A stretch of 64,000 bases of DNA from Pseudomonas sp. Q2-TVG4-2 (GCF_013620795.1 NZ_LGLW01000006.1:423850-487849); one strand, 5' to 3'; positions 36,936-45,698 are shown, counted from the stretch's first letter. The notes: a model not told the origin generated them from the letters alone. Numbers and translations are program-made.

Positions 36936-37140
36936 CGGAAGGTGATTTTCCTGCGGCGTGCCGCTGGACCAACAGCGATGTTTGCCGTTGCATGCATCAG
37001 ATAAATCACCGCGACCTTCCCGCCTGGGCTGTTGTGATGGCGAGCTTTCGTGAGTAATCGTCGTTGCGGTGGCTTCCTTTACCGGCGGGTTTCGGTAGGC
37101 TCCGCTGAACAATCGGAAATGGCGGTAAGAGAGGTGTCTT

Positions 37141-37851
37141 TTGGCAAATGCCGATGCAGAGCTTAACGAGCTCAGCCGTCATGACGTATGGGCTGGGTTC
37201 AAGCAGCTGACGCCCATTTCACTGTTCGTTGTCGTGTTTGGTCTGGCCTTTGGGCTGGCTGCGACGCAGGCGGGGCTGGATAACTATTCCGCCATCATCA
37301 TGAGCACCCTGGTTTTTGCCGGTGCCTCACAGTTTGCCTCACTGGAGCTTTGGGGCGCGCATGTTCCCGTCGTTCCGCTGGTGGTGACCGTGTTTGCCGT
37401 CAATGCTCGGCATCTGTTGATGGGCGCGACCCTATACCCCTGGCTACGCCATCTGCCGCCGGCGAAACGCTATGCCGTCATGTTCGTCGTCTCGGATGCC
37501 AACTGGGCAATGTCCATGCAGGCGTTCAGCCTCGGCAAGCCTGGTCTGGGAATTCTGTTTGGCGGCGGCCTTGCGCTCTGGACGTTCTGGGTGCTGGGCA
37601 CCTGGCTTGGTCTCTATTTCGGCAGTGCTATCCATGACCCGGTCAGTTGGGGGCTGGACATGGTCATGGGGTGTTTCCTTCTGGCGATGGTCGTCGGCGG
37701 GAAGAAAAACCTGCGCATGACTGTTATCTGGATAGTCGCAGGGTGTGCATCGATGTTGGCGTACTGGTACCTGCCCGCCAATAGCCATGTGGTTGCTGGC
37801 GCGCTGGCAGGTGGGATATTAGGCGCGCTGTGGATGGAGAAGAAAAAGTGA
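37141..37851 (+). CDS. azlC: AzlC-family branched-chain amino acid exporter, large subunit
   Basis: A 236-residue inner-membrane protein with the AzlC fold: FKQLTPISLFVVVFGLAFGLAATQAGLDNYSAIIMSTLVFAGASQFASLELW, NARHLLMGATLYPWLRHLP and FVVSDANWAMSMQAF. With AzlD it forms an amino acid (branched-chain or azaleucine) exporter of the YgaZH type. The start codon is TTG at 37141 with GAGAGG about seven bases upstream. It overlaps azlD by four bases (GTGA). Confidence 0.93.
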   Translation: MANADAELNELSRHDVWAGFKQLTPISLFVVVFGLAFGLAATQAGLDNYSAIIMSTLVFAGASQFASLELWGAHVPVVPLVVTVFAVNARHLLMGATLYPWLRHLPPAKRYAVMFVVSDANWAMSMQAFSLGKPGLGILFGGGLALWTFWVLGTWLGLYFGSAIHDPVSWGLDMVMGCFLLAMVVGGKKNLRMTVIWIVAGCASMLAYWYLPANSHVVAGALAGGILGALWMEKKK

Positions 37852-38156
37852 CTATCGAGACGGCCGGATCCGGCGTGCTGATCATCATTCTGATCATGGC
37901 CGTAGTGACCCTGGTGACTCGCTGGGGCGGCGTGTTTGCAATGTCATTCGTGCCCATCAGCCCCAGGACGGAGCAGTTCATCAGCGCCATGTCCGGTTCG
38001 GTGCTGGTGGCGCTGCTGACACCCATGGCGGTCAACGGAGACAACGGTGCCCGGCTGGCTTTCTTGGTCACGGCGGTAACGATGCTGCTGGTCAAGAAAC
38101 CGTTGCCGGCGATCGCCGCCGGGGTGATTGCCGTGGCGTTGTTCCGGCAGCTCTGA
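37848..38156 (+). CDS. azlD: AzlD-family branched-chain amino acid exporter, small subunit
   Basis: A 102-residue membrane protein with four helices (VLIIILIMAVVTLVTRWGGVFAM, FISAMSGSVLVALLTPMAV and on), matching AzlD. The T-R-W-G and S-G-S-V-L motifs are typical. The GTG start at 37848 overlaps the azlC stop and is preceded by GAGAAGAAAAA, so translation is coupled. It acts only with AzlC. Confidence 0.92.
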   Translation: MTIETAGSGVLIIILIMAVVTLVTRWGGVFAMSFVPISPRTEQFISAMSGSVLVALLTPMAVNGDNGARLAFLVTAVTMLLVKKPLPAIAAGVIAVALFRQL

Positions 38157-38214
38157 GCCCGGCTCGATAGACACGGCCTTATGGCGGAAGTCTGTGTCCT
38201 GCGCTGGCGGGCGG

Positions 38215-39438
38215 TCAGTTCCGTAGCCAGCGAAGCATGCCGACAGCCGCCACCCGTCCGCTGGCGAAGCAGCCAGTGAGCAGGTATCCCCCGGTCGGTG
38301 CTTCCCAGTCGAGCATTTCACCGGCACAGAACACGCCGGGCGACTGGCGCAGCATCAGGCCGTCGTCCAGCGCCTCGAATGTCACGCCGCCAGCGCTGCT
38401 GATCGCCTCCTCCAGCGGCCGCGGGCGCAGCAGGGTGATGGGCAGCGCCTTGATTGCCGCGGCGAGCGCTTCAGGGGTCTGAAACGTCTCGGCGCTGCTC
38501 AGCTCGCGGAGCAGACCGGCCTTTACGCCGTCGAGGCCCAGCTGGCGCTTGAGGTGCTTGGCCATGGATTGCGAGCCACGGGGTCTGCTCAGCGCTCGGA
38601 TGACGTTTTCCAGCGAGTGATCGGGCAGCAGGTCCAGTTCCACGGTGGCCTTGCTGCTCTGCTCGATAGCCTGGCGGATCTCGGCGGACAGCGCGTAGAC
38701 CAGGCTGCCTTCGATACCGCTGGCGGTGATCACGAACTCGCCTTTGCGCGGCGTATTGCCTGGCAACGTGAGGCTCACTGTCTTCAATGGCGCGCCGGCG
38801 AATTTGTCCTGCAGGAACTGGCTCCAGCCCGCCACCTCGAATCCGCAATTGGCCGGGCGCAGCGCCGCGACGCCGATCCCGCGATCCTGCAACAGGCGTA
38901 CCCAGGCGCCATCGGAACCCAGTCGCGCCCAGCTGCCACCACCCAGGGCCAGAAGGACGGCATCGGCATGGACGTTGACCTCAGCGTCCGGCCCTTGCAG
39001 CCGGAGACTGCCATCGGCGTTCCAGCCCAGCCAGCGATGGCGCGTATGAATCTGTACCCCGGCGTCGCGCAGGCGGCGAAGCCAGGCGCGCAGCAGCGGA
39101 GCGGCCTTCATGTCCGACGGGAATACACGACCGGAGCTGCCGACGAAGGTGTCGATTCCCAACCCGTGAATCCATTGGCGCAGCGCCTCGGGGTCGAAAG
39201 CCTCAAGCAGGCGCCGTAGCTCGGATGCACGCTCGCGATAACGAGCCACGAAGGGCTCGAAGGCCTCGGAATGGGTAATGTTCATTCCGCCGACGCCGGC
39301 CAGCAGGAATTTACGGCCGACCGACGGCATGGCGTCATACAGGTCGACTGCGACGCCGGCCTGGCTCAGCACTTCTGCGGCCATCAGCCCGGCGGGGCCG
39401 CCGCCGATGATGGCGACGCGAGATTCAGCAAGAGACAT
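38215..39438 (-). CDS. YhiN/HI0933-type NAD(P)/FAD flavoprotein (TIGR03862 type)
   Basis: A 407-residue flavoprotein with an N-terminal Rossmann fingerprint (RVAIIGGGPAGLMAAEVLSQAG) and GRKFLLAGVGGMNITHSE, the HI0933 signature. Later segments are VFPSDMKAAPLLRAWLRRLRDAGVQI and the C-terminal AGGVTFEALDDGLMLR and CAGEMLDWEAPTGGYLLTGCFASGRVAA. Members are uncharacterised oxidoreductases. The start at 39438 (MSLAESR) puts the dinucleotide-binding motif near the N-terminus, as expected. It is 60 bases beyond azlD in convergent orientation. Confidence 0.9.
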   Translation of the reverse strand: MSLAESRVAIIGGGPAGLMAAEVLSQAGVAVDLYDAMPSVGRKFLLAGVGGMNITHSEAFEPFVARYRERASELRRLLEAFDPEALRQWIHGLGIDTFVGSSGRVFPSDMKAAPLLRAWLRRLRDAGVQIHTRHRWLGWNADGSLRLQGPDAEVNVHADAVLLALGGGSWARLGSDGAWVRLLQDRGIGVAALRPANCGFEVAGWSQFLQDKFAGAPLKTVSLTLPGNTPRKGEFVITASGIEGSLVYALSAEIRQAIEQSSKATVELDLLPDHSLENVIRALSRPRGSQSMAKHLKRQLGLDGVKAGLLRELSSAETFQTPEALAAAIKALPITLLRPRPLEEAISSAGGVTFEALDDGLMLRQSPGVFCAGEMLDWEAPTGGYLLTGCFASGRVAAVGMLRWLRN

Positions 39439-39560
39439 GGTTGCAGCCGGCGATTGCGGGGCACGCATTGTAGCGGCTGGGCCCGACGCGGGTCATTTCT
39501 GCGGAACCGGCATCGGTCGCGGTTGTTCCAGCAGTCCAGTTCCGTGCCGCCGTGTCTGCC

Positions 39561-40481
39561 TCAACCCAATCCGTGGCGCCGCCATGCCTCGGCCGCACTG
39601 AAATGCAACTGCGCATGACGGCGAGCGAGCAGTGCGCGGTCTTTGTCGTAGCCGCCACCGATTACACCGACCACCGGAATGTCCCGGCCCAGGCAATGTT
39701 CGATCACTGCGCGGTCACGCATCGCCAGTCCTTCGTCGCTCAGGTTGAGCAGGCCCAGTGTATCGTCGCGATGGACGTCTACGCCGGCGTCGTAGATCAC
39801 GAGGTCCGGCTGGTACAACGGCAGCAGATAATTGAGGGTGTCATCGACCACCTTGAGGTATTCGGCATCTCCGAGGCCCGGGGACAAGCCTATGTCCCAA
39901 TCGCTGCGGGCCTTGCGGGCTGGAAAATTATTATCGCAATGCAGGGAGACCGTAACGGCGTCGGCCGTATGCTCGAGGATCCGCGCAGTGCCGTCGCCCT
40001 GATGTACATCGCAATCAAAGATCAGCACGCGACCGACGCGACCGCTCTCCAGCAGCGAGAGGGCGATCACCGCCAGATCGTTGAAAATGCAGAAGCCTGA
40101 GGCGTGGTCGTGATGGGCATGGTGGGTGCCGCCGGCCAGATGGCAGGCTAGCCCATGCTGCAGCGCCAGCTCGGCGGCCAGCAGCGAGCCACCGACCGCG
40201 CGCACGGTGCGCTGCGCCAACGGTGGGCTCCAGGGCAGGCCCAGGCGGCGCAATTCCTCGCGGCTCATGTCGCCGCTGCAATAGCGATCGACATAAGCGC
40301 GGTCATGCGCAAGTGCGAGCAGCTCGGTCGGGCAAAGCGCTGGACGCAATAGCGCCTCGTTTGTGGTCAAACCGCTGGCGACCAGGTGATCGCGCAGCAG
40401 CCGGAATTTCTCCATCGGGAAGCGATGCCCCGGTGGCAGCGGCGGGCTGTAGTCGTCATGGTATATCAGCGGTAGCAACAT
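39561..40481 (-). CDS. Histone-deacetylase-superfamily (class IV-like) amidohydrolase
   Basis: A 306-residue zinc deacetylase of the arginase/HDAC fold. Catalytic features are the GGTHHAHHDHASGFCIFND active-site histidine pair, zinc ligands in LIFDCDVHQGDGTA (D and H) and YDAGVDVHRDD (D), and GVIGGGYDKD near the end. Bacterial relatives deacetylate acetylpolyamines, acetylated proteins or acetoin-related substrates. The lack of the AcuC- or Aph-type neighbours leaves the substrate open. The start is ATG at 40481 and the gene is divergent from the acetyltransferase at 40548, an acetylase/deacetylase pairing that may be coincidental. Confidence 0.9.
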   Translation of the reverse strand: MLLPLIYHDDYSPPLPPGHRFPMEKFRLLRDHLVASGLTTNEALLRPALCPTELLALAHDRAYVDRYCSGDMSREELRRLGLPWSPPLAQRTVRAVGGSLLAAELALQHGLACHLAGGTHHAHHDHASGFCIFNDLAVIALSLLESGRVGRVLIFDCDVHQGDGTARILEHTADAVTVSLHCDNNFPARKARSDWDIGLSPGLGDAEYLKVVDDTLNYLLPLYQPDLVIYDAGVDVHRDDTLGLLNLSDEGLAMRDRAVIEHCLGRDIPVVGVIGGGYDKDRALLARRHAQLHFSAAEAWRRHGLG

Positions 40482-40547
40482 CGATCGGCGCCCGAGTGGT
40501 CAGCCGAAAGTATGCCGACTCGGCAGTGAACCTCTCAAGGACATGGC

Positions 40548-41123
40548 ATGAAAGACGCGATAGCGCGTATCGAACTGGACACCCCACGTCTACGGCTGCG
40601 TACCTGGCAGGACGAAGACCTCGACCCCCTGGCCGAGATGTGCGCGGACCCGCGGGTGATGCGCTATTTCCCGGCGTTGCTGTCGCGCGATGACTGCGCC
40701 GCAGCGATGGCGCGTTATCGGATTCACTTCGCACGCGACGGCTTTGGTTTCTGGGCGTTGGAGCGTAAGGATGATGGACGCTTCATCGGCATCGCCGGGC
40801 TGGCCTGGAGCCGCCTGCACCAGCCGTTCTGCCCCACCGTCGAAATCGGCTGGCGACTCGCCCGCGACCAGTGGCGCCAGGGCTTGGCCCGCGAGGCGGC
40901 AGAAGCCGGCCTGGCCTGCGCTTTCGAGCGCTTGCAGCTGCCGGAAGTGGTGGCCTACACCGCCGCGATCAACGAACCGTCCAGGGCGCTGATGGGTGCG
41001 CTGGGCATGCGGCATGAAGCGCGAGATGACTTCGACCATCCGGACGTGCCCGATGGCCATCCGCTGGGTGCTCACGTGCTGTACCGAATAACGCGGGATA
41101 ACTGGGTCGATACCCGACGATAA
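40548..41123 (+). CDS. GNAT-family N-acetyltransferase (RimJ/RimL type)
   Basis: A 191-residue acetyltransferase of the Acetyltransf_3 type. It has IELDTPRLRLRTWQDEDLDPLAEMCADPRVMRYFPA, the typical RimJ-like start, then FIGIAGLAWS, VEIGWRLARDQWRQGLAREAAEAGLACAFE (acetyl-CoA loop) and AAINEPSRALMGALGMRHEARDDFDHP. Substrates of this group range from ribosomal proteins to small amines. A purine-rich CAAGGAC lies before the ATG. It is divergent from the HDAC-like gene. Confidence 0.9.
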   Translation: MKDAIARIELDTPRLRLRTWQDEDLDPLAEMCADPRVMRYFPALLSRDDCAAAMARYRIHFARDGFGFWALERKDDGRFIGIAGLAWSRLHQPFCPTVEIGWRLARDQWRQGLAREAAEAGLACAFERLQLPEVVAYTAAINEPSRALMGALGMRHEARDDFDHPDVPDGHPLGAHVLYRITRDNWVDTRR

Positions 41124-41203
41124 GCACAATTACTGGAGTGAGTCCGGTGGAATACGTAACATTGCGCGCCTGCCCCGTGCCGTATACCTAAAGGAACAAC
41201 ACC

Positions 41204-42073
41204 ATGACCGACACCCTAGACACGCTGGTCAACCTGCTATCGCTGGAACGAATCGAGGAAAACCTGTTTCGCGGTGCCAGCCAGGACTTAGGGTTTCCGC
41301 AGCTGTTCGGCGGCCAGGTGGTCGGTCAGGCGTTGTCCGCGGCCAGCCAGACCGTGGTCGCTGAGCGTCATGTGCACTCCATGCATGGCTATTTCCTGCG
41401 CCCTGGCGATTCCCATCAGCCGGTGGTCTATGACGTCGATCGGGTGCGTGATGGCGGTAGCTTCAGCACTCGTCGCGTCAGTGCGATTCAGAAAGGCCAG
41501 ACCATTTTCACCTGCAGTGCCTCGTTTCAGGCGGATGAGACCGGCTTCGAGCATCAGTTGCCGATGCCCGAGGTGGTTGGGCCGGAAAACCTTCTCAGCG
41601 AGTGGGAGCTGATGCACAAGCTGACGCCACTGGTCCCCGAACGAGTGGCGGAGAAGCTGCGTCGGCCCAAGCCCATCGAGATTCGTCCGGTGACGCTGCA
41701 GGACCCGGTCAATCCCCAGCCCATCGAACCGATCCGGCATATCTGGTTCCGCGCGGATGGCTCGCTGCCGGACAACCCTGCGCTGCATAAGTACCTGGTC
41801 GCCTACGCGTCGGATTTCAGCTTCATCGGCACCGCGCTGCAGCCCCACGGCGTCAGCTCCTGGAGCAAATTCATTCAGCTGGCAAGCCTCGACCATGCCA
41901 TCTGGTTCCACCGCGAAGTGCGTGCGGACGAATGGCTGTTGTACTCCATGGACAGCCCGTGGGCGGGCAATGCTCGCGGTTTCGCCCGCGGCAGCATTTT
42001 CAATCGCGCCGGAGAGCTGGTCGCGTCGGTGGCACAGGAGGGACTGATTCGCGTGCGCGAGGATTGGAAATGA
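41204..42073 (+). CDS. tesB: Acyl-CoA thioesterase II TesB
   Basis: A 289-residue double hot-dog thioesterase that hydrolyses medium- and long-chain acyl-CoA. Motifs are LVNLLSLERIEENLFRGASQDLGFPQLFGGQVVGQALSAASQTV, VHSMHGYFLRPGD, DGGSFSTRRVSAIQKGQTIFTCSASFQ, and the catalytic C-terminal region FIQLASLDHAIWFHREVRADEWLLYSMDSPWAGNARGFARG. AAAGGAAC precedes the ATG. It overlaps the HAD hydrolase gene by four bases (ATGA). Confidence 0.95.
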   Translation: MTDTLDTLVNLLSLERIEENLFRGASQDLGFPQLFGGQVVGQALSAASQTVVAERHVHSMHGYFLRPGDSHQPVVYDVDRVRDGGSFSTRRVSAIQKGQTIFTCSASFQADETGFEHQLPMPEVVGPENLLSEWELMHKLTPLVPERVAEKLRRPKPIEIRPVTLQDPVNPQPIEPIRHIWFRADGSLPDNPALHKYLVAYASDFSFIGTALQPHGVSSWSKFIQLASLDHAIWFHREVRADEWLLYSMDSPWAGNARGFARGSIFNRAGELVASVAQEGLIRVREDWK

Positions 42074-42660
42074 GCCTGTCCGATTCGCGGCATTGGGTGT
42101 TCGATATGGACGGCACCCTGACGCTCGCTGTGCACGATTTTCCGGCCATCAAGCGGGCGCTGGAAATTCCCGAGGATGACGACATCCTGCACCATCTCGC
42201 CGCGCTACCGGCCGACGAGGCGGCGGGCAAGCGTGCCTGGCTGCTGGAGCACGAGCGCGAACTGGCTTACGTCGCCAGCCCGGCGCCGGGCGCGCGTGAG
42301 CTACTGCACGCATTGCGTGATCGCGGTTGTCGGCTGGGCGTGCTGACGCGCAACGCGCACGAACTGGCGCTGGTGACCCTGCAGGCAGTCGGCATGGGCG
42401 ACTGTTTCGCCAGCGAAGACATCCTCGGCCGCGACGAGGCGCCGCCCAAGCCTGATCCCGGGGGGCTGTTGCATCTGGCGGACAGGTGGGGCGTTGCGCC
42501 GCACGAACTGGTGATGGTGGGTGACTACCGCTTCGACCTGGAATGCGCCAGGGCGGCGGGCGCGCGAGGTGTACTGGTCAATCTGCCAGAGAACCTCTGG
42601 CCGGAGTTGACCGAGTTGCATGCCCGCGATTGCGCGGAATTGTTGCGGGCGTTGGGCTGA
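42070..42660 (+). CDS. HAD-superfamily hydrolase (phosphoglycolate phosphatase-like)
   Basis: A 196-residue HAD phosphatase. Motif I is WVFDMDGTLTLAVHDF (D-x-D), motif II threonine in LGVLTRNAHELA, motif III lysine in EAPPKPDPGGLLHLADRWG, and motif IV MVGDYRFDLECARAAGARGVLV. The cap is a small alpha-helical insertion (IPEDDDILHHLAALPADEAAGKRAWLLEHERELA). The substrate is unknown; sugar- or glycolate-phosphates are likely. The true start is the ATG overlapping the tesB stop, so the two are translationally coupled. Confidence 0.9.
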   Translation: MSLSDSRHWVFDMDGTLTLAVHDFPAIKRALEIPEDDDILHHLAALPADEAAGKRAWLLEHERELAYVASPAPGARELLHALRDRGCRLGVLTRNAHELALVTLQAVGMGDCFASEDILGRDEAPPKPDPGGLLHLADRWGVAPHELVMVGDYRFDLECARAAGARGVLVNLPENLWPELTELHARDCAELLRALG

Positions 42661-42698
42661 GCAAGCCGACAGATAACCCATTCACCTGACTGTTGCTC

Positions 42699-42777
42699 TT
42701 GTAGGAGCGAGAGGCGCCGATCCCTTGCTGGAGATCTGGCCTCGGCAACTCGATCGCCAGCAAGTTGGCTCCTACAA
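42699..42777. repeat. REP/BIME-like inverted repeat
   Basis: TTGTAGGAGC at 42699-42708 and its complement GCTCCTACAA at 42768-42777 bound a 79-base element with inner palindrome-rich sequence. The TGTAGGAGC ends are the usual ends of Pseudomonas intergenic REP-type elements. It lies in the 280-base gap between the convergent HAD and cnoX genes, the typical place for such repeats. Confidence 0.7.
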
Positions 42778-42886
42778 AATATGCGGGCTTGCGGCCGTCA
42801 CTGATGTTTTGCAGGAGCCGGGGGAACGCCTCGTCCTTGCTGGCGAAGCGTTGTGCTACGGATCGACGCTGCGTGCGAGGCCCGAA

Positions 42887-42909
42887 TCGCGAGCAAGCTC
42901 GCGGCTACA
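42887..42909. repeat. Pseudomonas-type REP unit
   Basis: TCGCGAGCAAGCTCGCGGCTACA, split here as TCGCGAGCAAGC plus TCGCGGCTACA, contains the GCGAGCAAGCTCGC dyad and the GGCTAC end seen in REP elements across Pseudomonas. It is the second unit in the same gap as the repeat at 42699, so together they form a BIME-like cluster. Confidence 0.7.
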
Positions 42910-42941
42910 TAAGCGATAAGCGCAACCCATCCTTCGCCTTG

Positions 42942-43811
42942 TCAATAGAGCGCCTGGTACAGCTTGCGGCGATAGGTAGTGACCAGCGGATGGTCGTTGC
43001 CCAGCAAATCGAACACCTGCAACAAGGTCTTGTGCGGCAGGCCGTCGGCGTAACTGCGGTTGCGCATGAACAGCTTGAGCAGAGCGTCCAGGGCCGCTTC
43101 GTGCTGCTGGCGTGCCAGTTGTTGAATCGCCAGTTGGTAGGCCGCTTCATCGTCCTCGGCATTCTGTGCCAGACGGCTCTTGAGATCGGCGACTTCGGGC
43201 AGGCCATCGGCCTGACGCAGGAAAGTCAGTTGCGCGCGGGCGCCGGCCAAGGCCTGTTTGTGCTCGTCACCCTTGACCGCGCCGAGCACCGTTTCGGCCT
43301 CGCCCAGTTCACCGCGTTCGGCCAGGCAGCGTGCATAAAGGATCAGCGCGGCGGCGTTTTCGTTGTCTTCGGCCAGCAGCAGCTTGAGCTGATTCTCCGC
43401 TTCGCCGATGCGACCCTCGGCGAACAATTCCTGTGCACCTTCCAGCAGATCGGCCTCGGGGGCCGCAGGCGCCTGTACGTGCGGTTCCAGCATGGCGCGA
43501 ACAGCCGACTCCGGCTGCGCACCGGCGAAGCCATCGACCGGCTGGCCATCCTTGAACAGCACCACGGTGGGCAGGCTGCGCACGCCGAAGCGGGCCACGA
43601 CATCCTGCTCGATATCGCAGTTGACCTTGGCCAGCAGCAGCTCGCCCTGGTACTCCTCGGTGATCTTCGCCAGCAGCGGCATCAGCGCCTTGCACGGCGC
43701 GCACCACTCGGCCCAGAAATCCACCAGCACCGGCTTGTGAAAGGAGTTTTCCAGCACCAGCTGCTCGAAGTTGGCGCTGCTGACATCGAAGATGTAGGAA
43801 GTCTGGCTCAT
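42942..43811 (-). CDS. cnoX: Chaperedoxin CnoX (YbbN), thioredoxin plus TPR
   Basis: A 289-residue protein with an N-terminal thioredoxin domain (about 5-110) and C-terminal TPR-like helices (about 120-285; AAALILYARCLAERGELGEAETVL, ADLKSRLAQNAEDDEAAYQLAIQQLARQQHEAALDALLKLF). The active site is WCAPCK (Cys37 and Cys40), a complete thioredoxin C-x-x-C, unlike E. coli CnoX, which has lost it. CnoX protects clients from oxidation and hands them to GroEL or DnaK. The ATG at 43811 (MSQTSYIFDV) is preferred over a longer reading. Confidence 0.92.
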   Translation of the reverse strand: MSQTSYIFDVSSANFEQLVLENSFHKPVLVDFWAEWCAPCKALMPLLAKITEEYQGELLLAKVNCDIEQDVVARFGVRSLPTVVLFKDGQPVDGFAGAQPESAVRAMLEPHVQAPAAPEADLLEGAQELFAEGRIGEAENQLKLLLAEDNENAAALILYARCLAERGELGEAETVLGAVKGDEHKQALAGARAQLTFLRQADGLPEVADLKSRLAQNAEDDEAAYQLAIQQLARQQHEAALDALLKLFMRNRSYADGLPHKTLLQVFDLLGNDHPLVTTYRRKLYQALY

Positions 43812-43899
43812 CGGAAGTCTCGGAATGGGCACATGCGAAGTGAGGCGTGCATGTTAAGTGGGGACGCGCCGGAGCGGAAGCAAGTGGCACGAATCGATT

Positions 43900-44430
43900 T
43901 CAACCGTTGGGGGCCGTCAGCCGCCACCGCTCCTGCTCACGGTAGCGCACGCCGTTGGGGGTGTTTTCGGACACGAAGAGCCCGAAGTGCTCGACCCGCC
44001 AGTCGAAGCTGGGCGGCTTGGCGTTCGATTGAACCTGCGCGTCGCGCGACAGCGTCACGTGTGGCAGGAACGGTCGCGAGTCGAGCGCGAAGCCATGGGC
44101 GGACAGGCCTGCATGCAGCTGCTCGACCAGTTGGCTCAGCGGCGGCGGGACCTGGCTCGGAATCAGGCAGGCGAAGCCATGGCCGATCGTCTGCAACTGA
44201 TCCAGCCGCAGCATGAAGGCGTCGGCGCGCAGGTGACCGCCGAGGCGCTTCAGGCCGTCCATTTGCGCCGCCGGCTGGCTGCCGAGAAAGGCCAGGGTGA
44301 GATGCAGGTTGGCCTGCGCCACAGGGCGACCGCCAAGGTTCTGTTGGTCACGCCAGCTACCGATGGCTTCTGCCAGTTCCGGCGGGCAGGGCAGGGCGAA
44401 GAACAGACGCAGGGGATTGTCGGTGGTCAT
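43900..44430 (-). CDS. thpR: RNA 2-prime,3-prime-cyclic phosphodiesterase ThpR (LigT)
   Basis: A 176-residue 2H phosphoesterase. The two catalytic H-x-T-x motifs are visible as NLHLTLAFLG (about residue 43) and FLPHVTLSRDA (about residue 126), with RLFFALPCPPELAEAI at the start. It opens 2-prime,3-prime-cyclic phosphates on RNA and can ligate tRNA halves in vitro. The ATG at 44430 follows GAAGGAGCAAGCC, a good ribosome binding site. Neighbours give no further clue. Confidence 0.93.
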   Translation of the reverse strand: MTTDNPLRLFFALPCPPELAEAIGSWRDQQNLGGRPVAQANLHLTLAFLGSQPAAQMDGLKRLGGHLRADAFMLRLDQLQTIGHGFACLIPSQVPPPLSQLVEQLHAGLSAHGFALDSRPFLPHVTLSRDAQVQSNAKPPSFDWRVEHFGLFVSENTPNGVRYREQERWRLTAPNG

Positions 44431-44475
44431 GGCTTGCTCCTTCGGCATCGGTGTTGCCGCGACCTGCAGTAGACC

Positions 44476-45159
44476 CTAGCCGGCTGCCCGTGATTCAGCC
44501 GCTGCCTGTCGAGTGGCGTGGTAGAGGCTGACCCGGCGAAATTCAGCCGGCTCGGCGAGGTCCGGCCAGGTACAGGCGTCGAAAAGTGCCAAGCGGCTGT
44601 AGAGCGGATGCTGGAAATCTCGCACCCGCGAGTCGGCAACCAGCGCCTGGCGACCCCGGCTCAGAAACTGATCCAGCAGCGGCAAGTTCGCCCGGTCATA
44701 AAGCACATCGGCGACGATGATCAGGTCGTAGCGATCGGCCTCGTCGAAGAAATCCGTCGAATAGCGCAGCTGTACGCCGTTGAGCGCCGCGTTGGCACGG
44801 CAGGCCGCCAGCGCCAGCGGGTCGAGGTCACAGGCCACGACTTCCAGCGCGCCGGCTTTGGCCGCGGCGATGGCCGCAACGCCTGAGCCCGCACCGAAAT
44901 CCAGCACCCGTTTGCCGCGTACCCACTCAGGGTGCGCGGCCAGCCAGCGGGCCAGCACCAGGCCGCTGGCCCAACAGAAACACCAGTAGGGCGGCTCTTC
45001 CAGGATCCGCCGAGTTTCCTCGGGGCTGAACGCACGGCCCATGTTCGCCGCATCGATCAGCCACAGCCGGATGTCGGTATCGGGCAGGGTTTCAGCGATC
45101 AGGCACGCATCGCCGAGCAGGTCGGTCAGTGCGACCTGCAATGCTTCGGGCGGTATCAA
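44476..45159 (-). CDS. Class I SAM-dependent methyltransferase (protein-lysine type)
   Basis: A 227-residue methyltransferase. The SAM-binding motif I is GKRVLDFGAGSGVAAIAAAKAGA, followed by VVACDLDPLALAACRANAALNGV, and motif IV YDLIIVADVLYDRANLPLLDQFL. The segment EEPPYWCFCWASGLVLARWL before motif I matches the ETFB-lysine/METTL20-like group, so a protein-lysine substrate is likely. It overlaps the downstream YbaY-like lipoprotein gene order by four bases (start of this gene against the stop at 45156). Confidence 0.86.
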   Translation of the reverse strand: MIPPEALQVALTDLLGDACLIAETLPDTDIRLWLIDAANMGRAFSPEETRRILEEPPYWCFCWASGLVLARWLAAHPEWVRGKRVLDFGAGSGVAAIAAAKAGALEVVACDLDPLALAACRANAALNGVQLRYSTDFFDEADRYDLIIVADVLYDRANLPLLDQFLSRGRQALVADSRVRDFQHPLYSRLALFDACTWPDLAEPAEFRRVSLYHATRQAAAESRAAG

Positions 45160-45584
45160 GGTGCCGGCACCAGGCGTAGCGGGCCCAGTGACTGACTGGC
45201 AGGACTGCTGACCTGCACGGCTGGCAGGCGCATGATCAGTTGCCCCGAGCGGGTCACGCGGCCGCGCAGTTCGACCTGCTGGCCCTGGGGAAACTTCTCG
45301 GCGTTGAACTTGAGGATGAACGGCAGTTCGTTGCCACGGCCTTGCAGACGGACGTTGCTCAGCAGCCGGTCGGGCTGGTCGCGCCGATTGACTTCCAGCA
45401 GTGCCAGCTCGACTTCACTGCCGGCTGGGGCACCGATCAGGCTGCCGTGCAACTCATGCAGCACGCTGGTCGCCTGAGGCGGTTCCTCGAACGTGACAGG
45501 CGCGGATGGGCGCTGGGACTGTTGGCTTGAACAGCCAACCAGCACCAGCAACAAGAGGGGCAGAACAAGGGGGCGTAACGGCAC
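45156..45584 (-). CDS. YbaY-family lipoprotein
   Basis: A 142-residue lipoprotein: signal PLRPLVLPLLLLVLVGCSS (lipobox L-V-G-C), then a YbaY/YscW beta-sandwich domain with LHGSLIGAPAGSEVELALLEVN, FILKFNAEKFPQGQQVELRGRVTRSGQLIM. YbaY relatives are envelope proteins related to secretin pilotins. The frame continues antisense through nrdR, so the start is taken at GTG 45584, which has CCGGAG about seven bases upstream. It is divergent from nrdR and overlaps the downstream methyltransferase start by four bases. Confidence 0.83.
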   Translation of the reverse strand: MPLRPLVLPLLLLVLVGCSSQQSQRPSAPVTFEEPPQATSVLHELHGSLIGAPAGSEVELALLEVNRRDQPDRLLSNVRLQGRGNELPFILKFNAEKFPQGQQVELRGRVTRSGQLIMRLPAVQVSSPASQSLGPLRLVPAP

Positions 45585-45698
45585 GGACGACTCCGGAATC
45601 TGGCGGTAATGCGCGCCTGTATAGCAACAATCCGCTCGATTTGTCTTGCCGACCGGATGCGCTAACATGGCTCTCCCGACGTCTGACAGCTCTAACCC

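Noticed and set aside
35796..37112. Minus-strand frame of 438 codons opposite rhlE
   Set aside because: Antisense of a complete DEAD-box helicase with all motifs; no independent signals.
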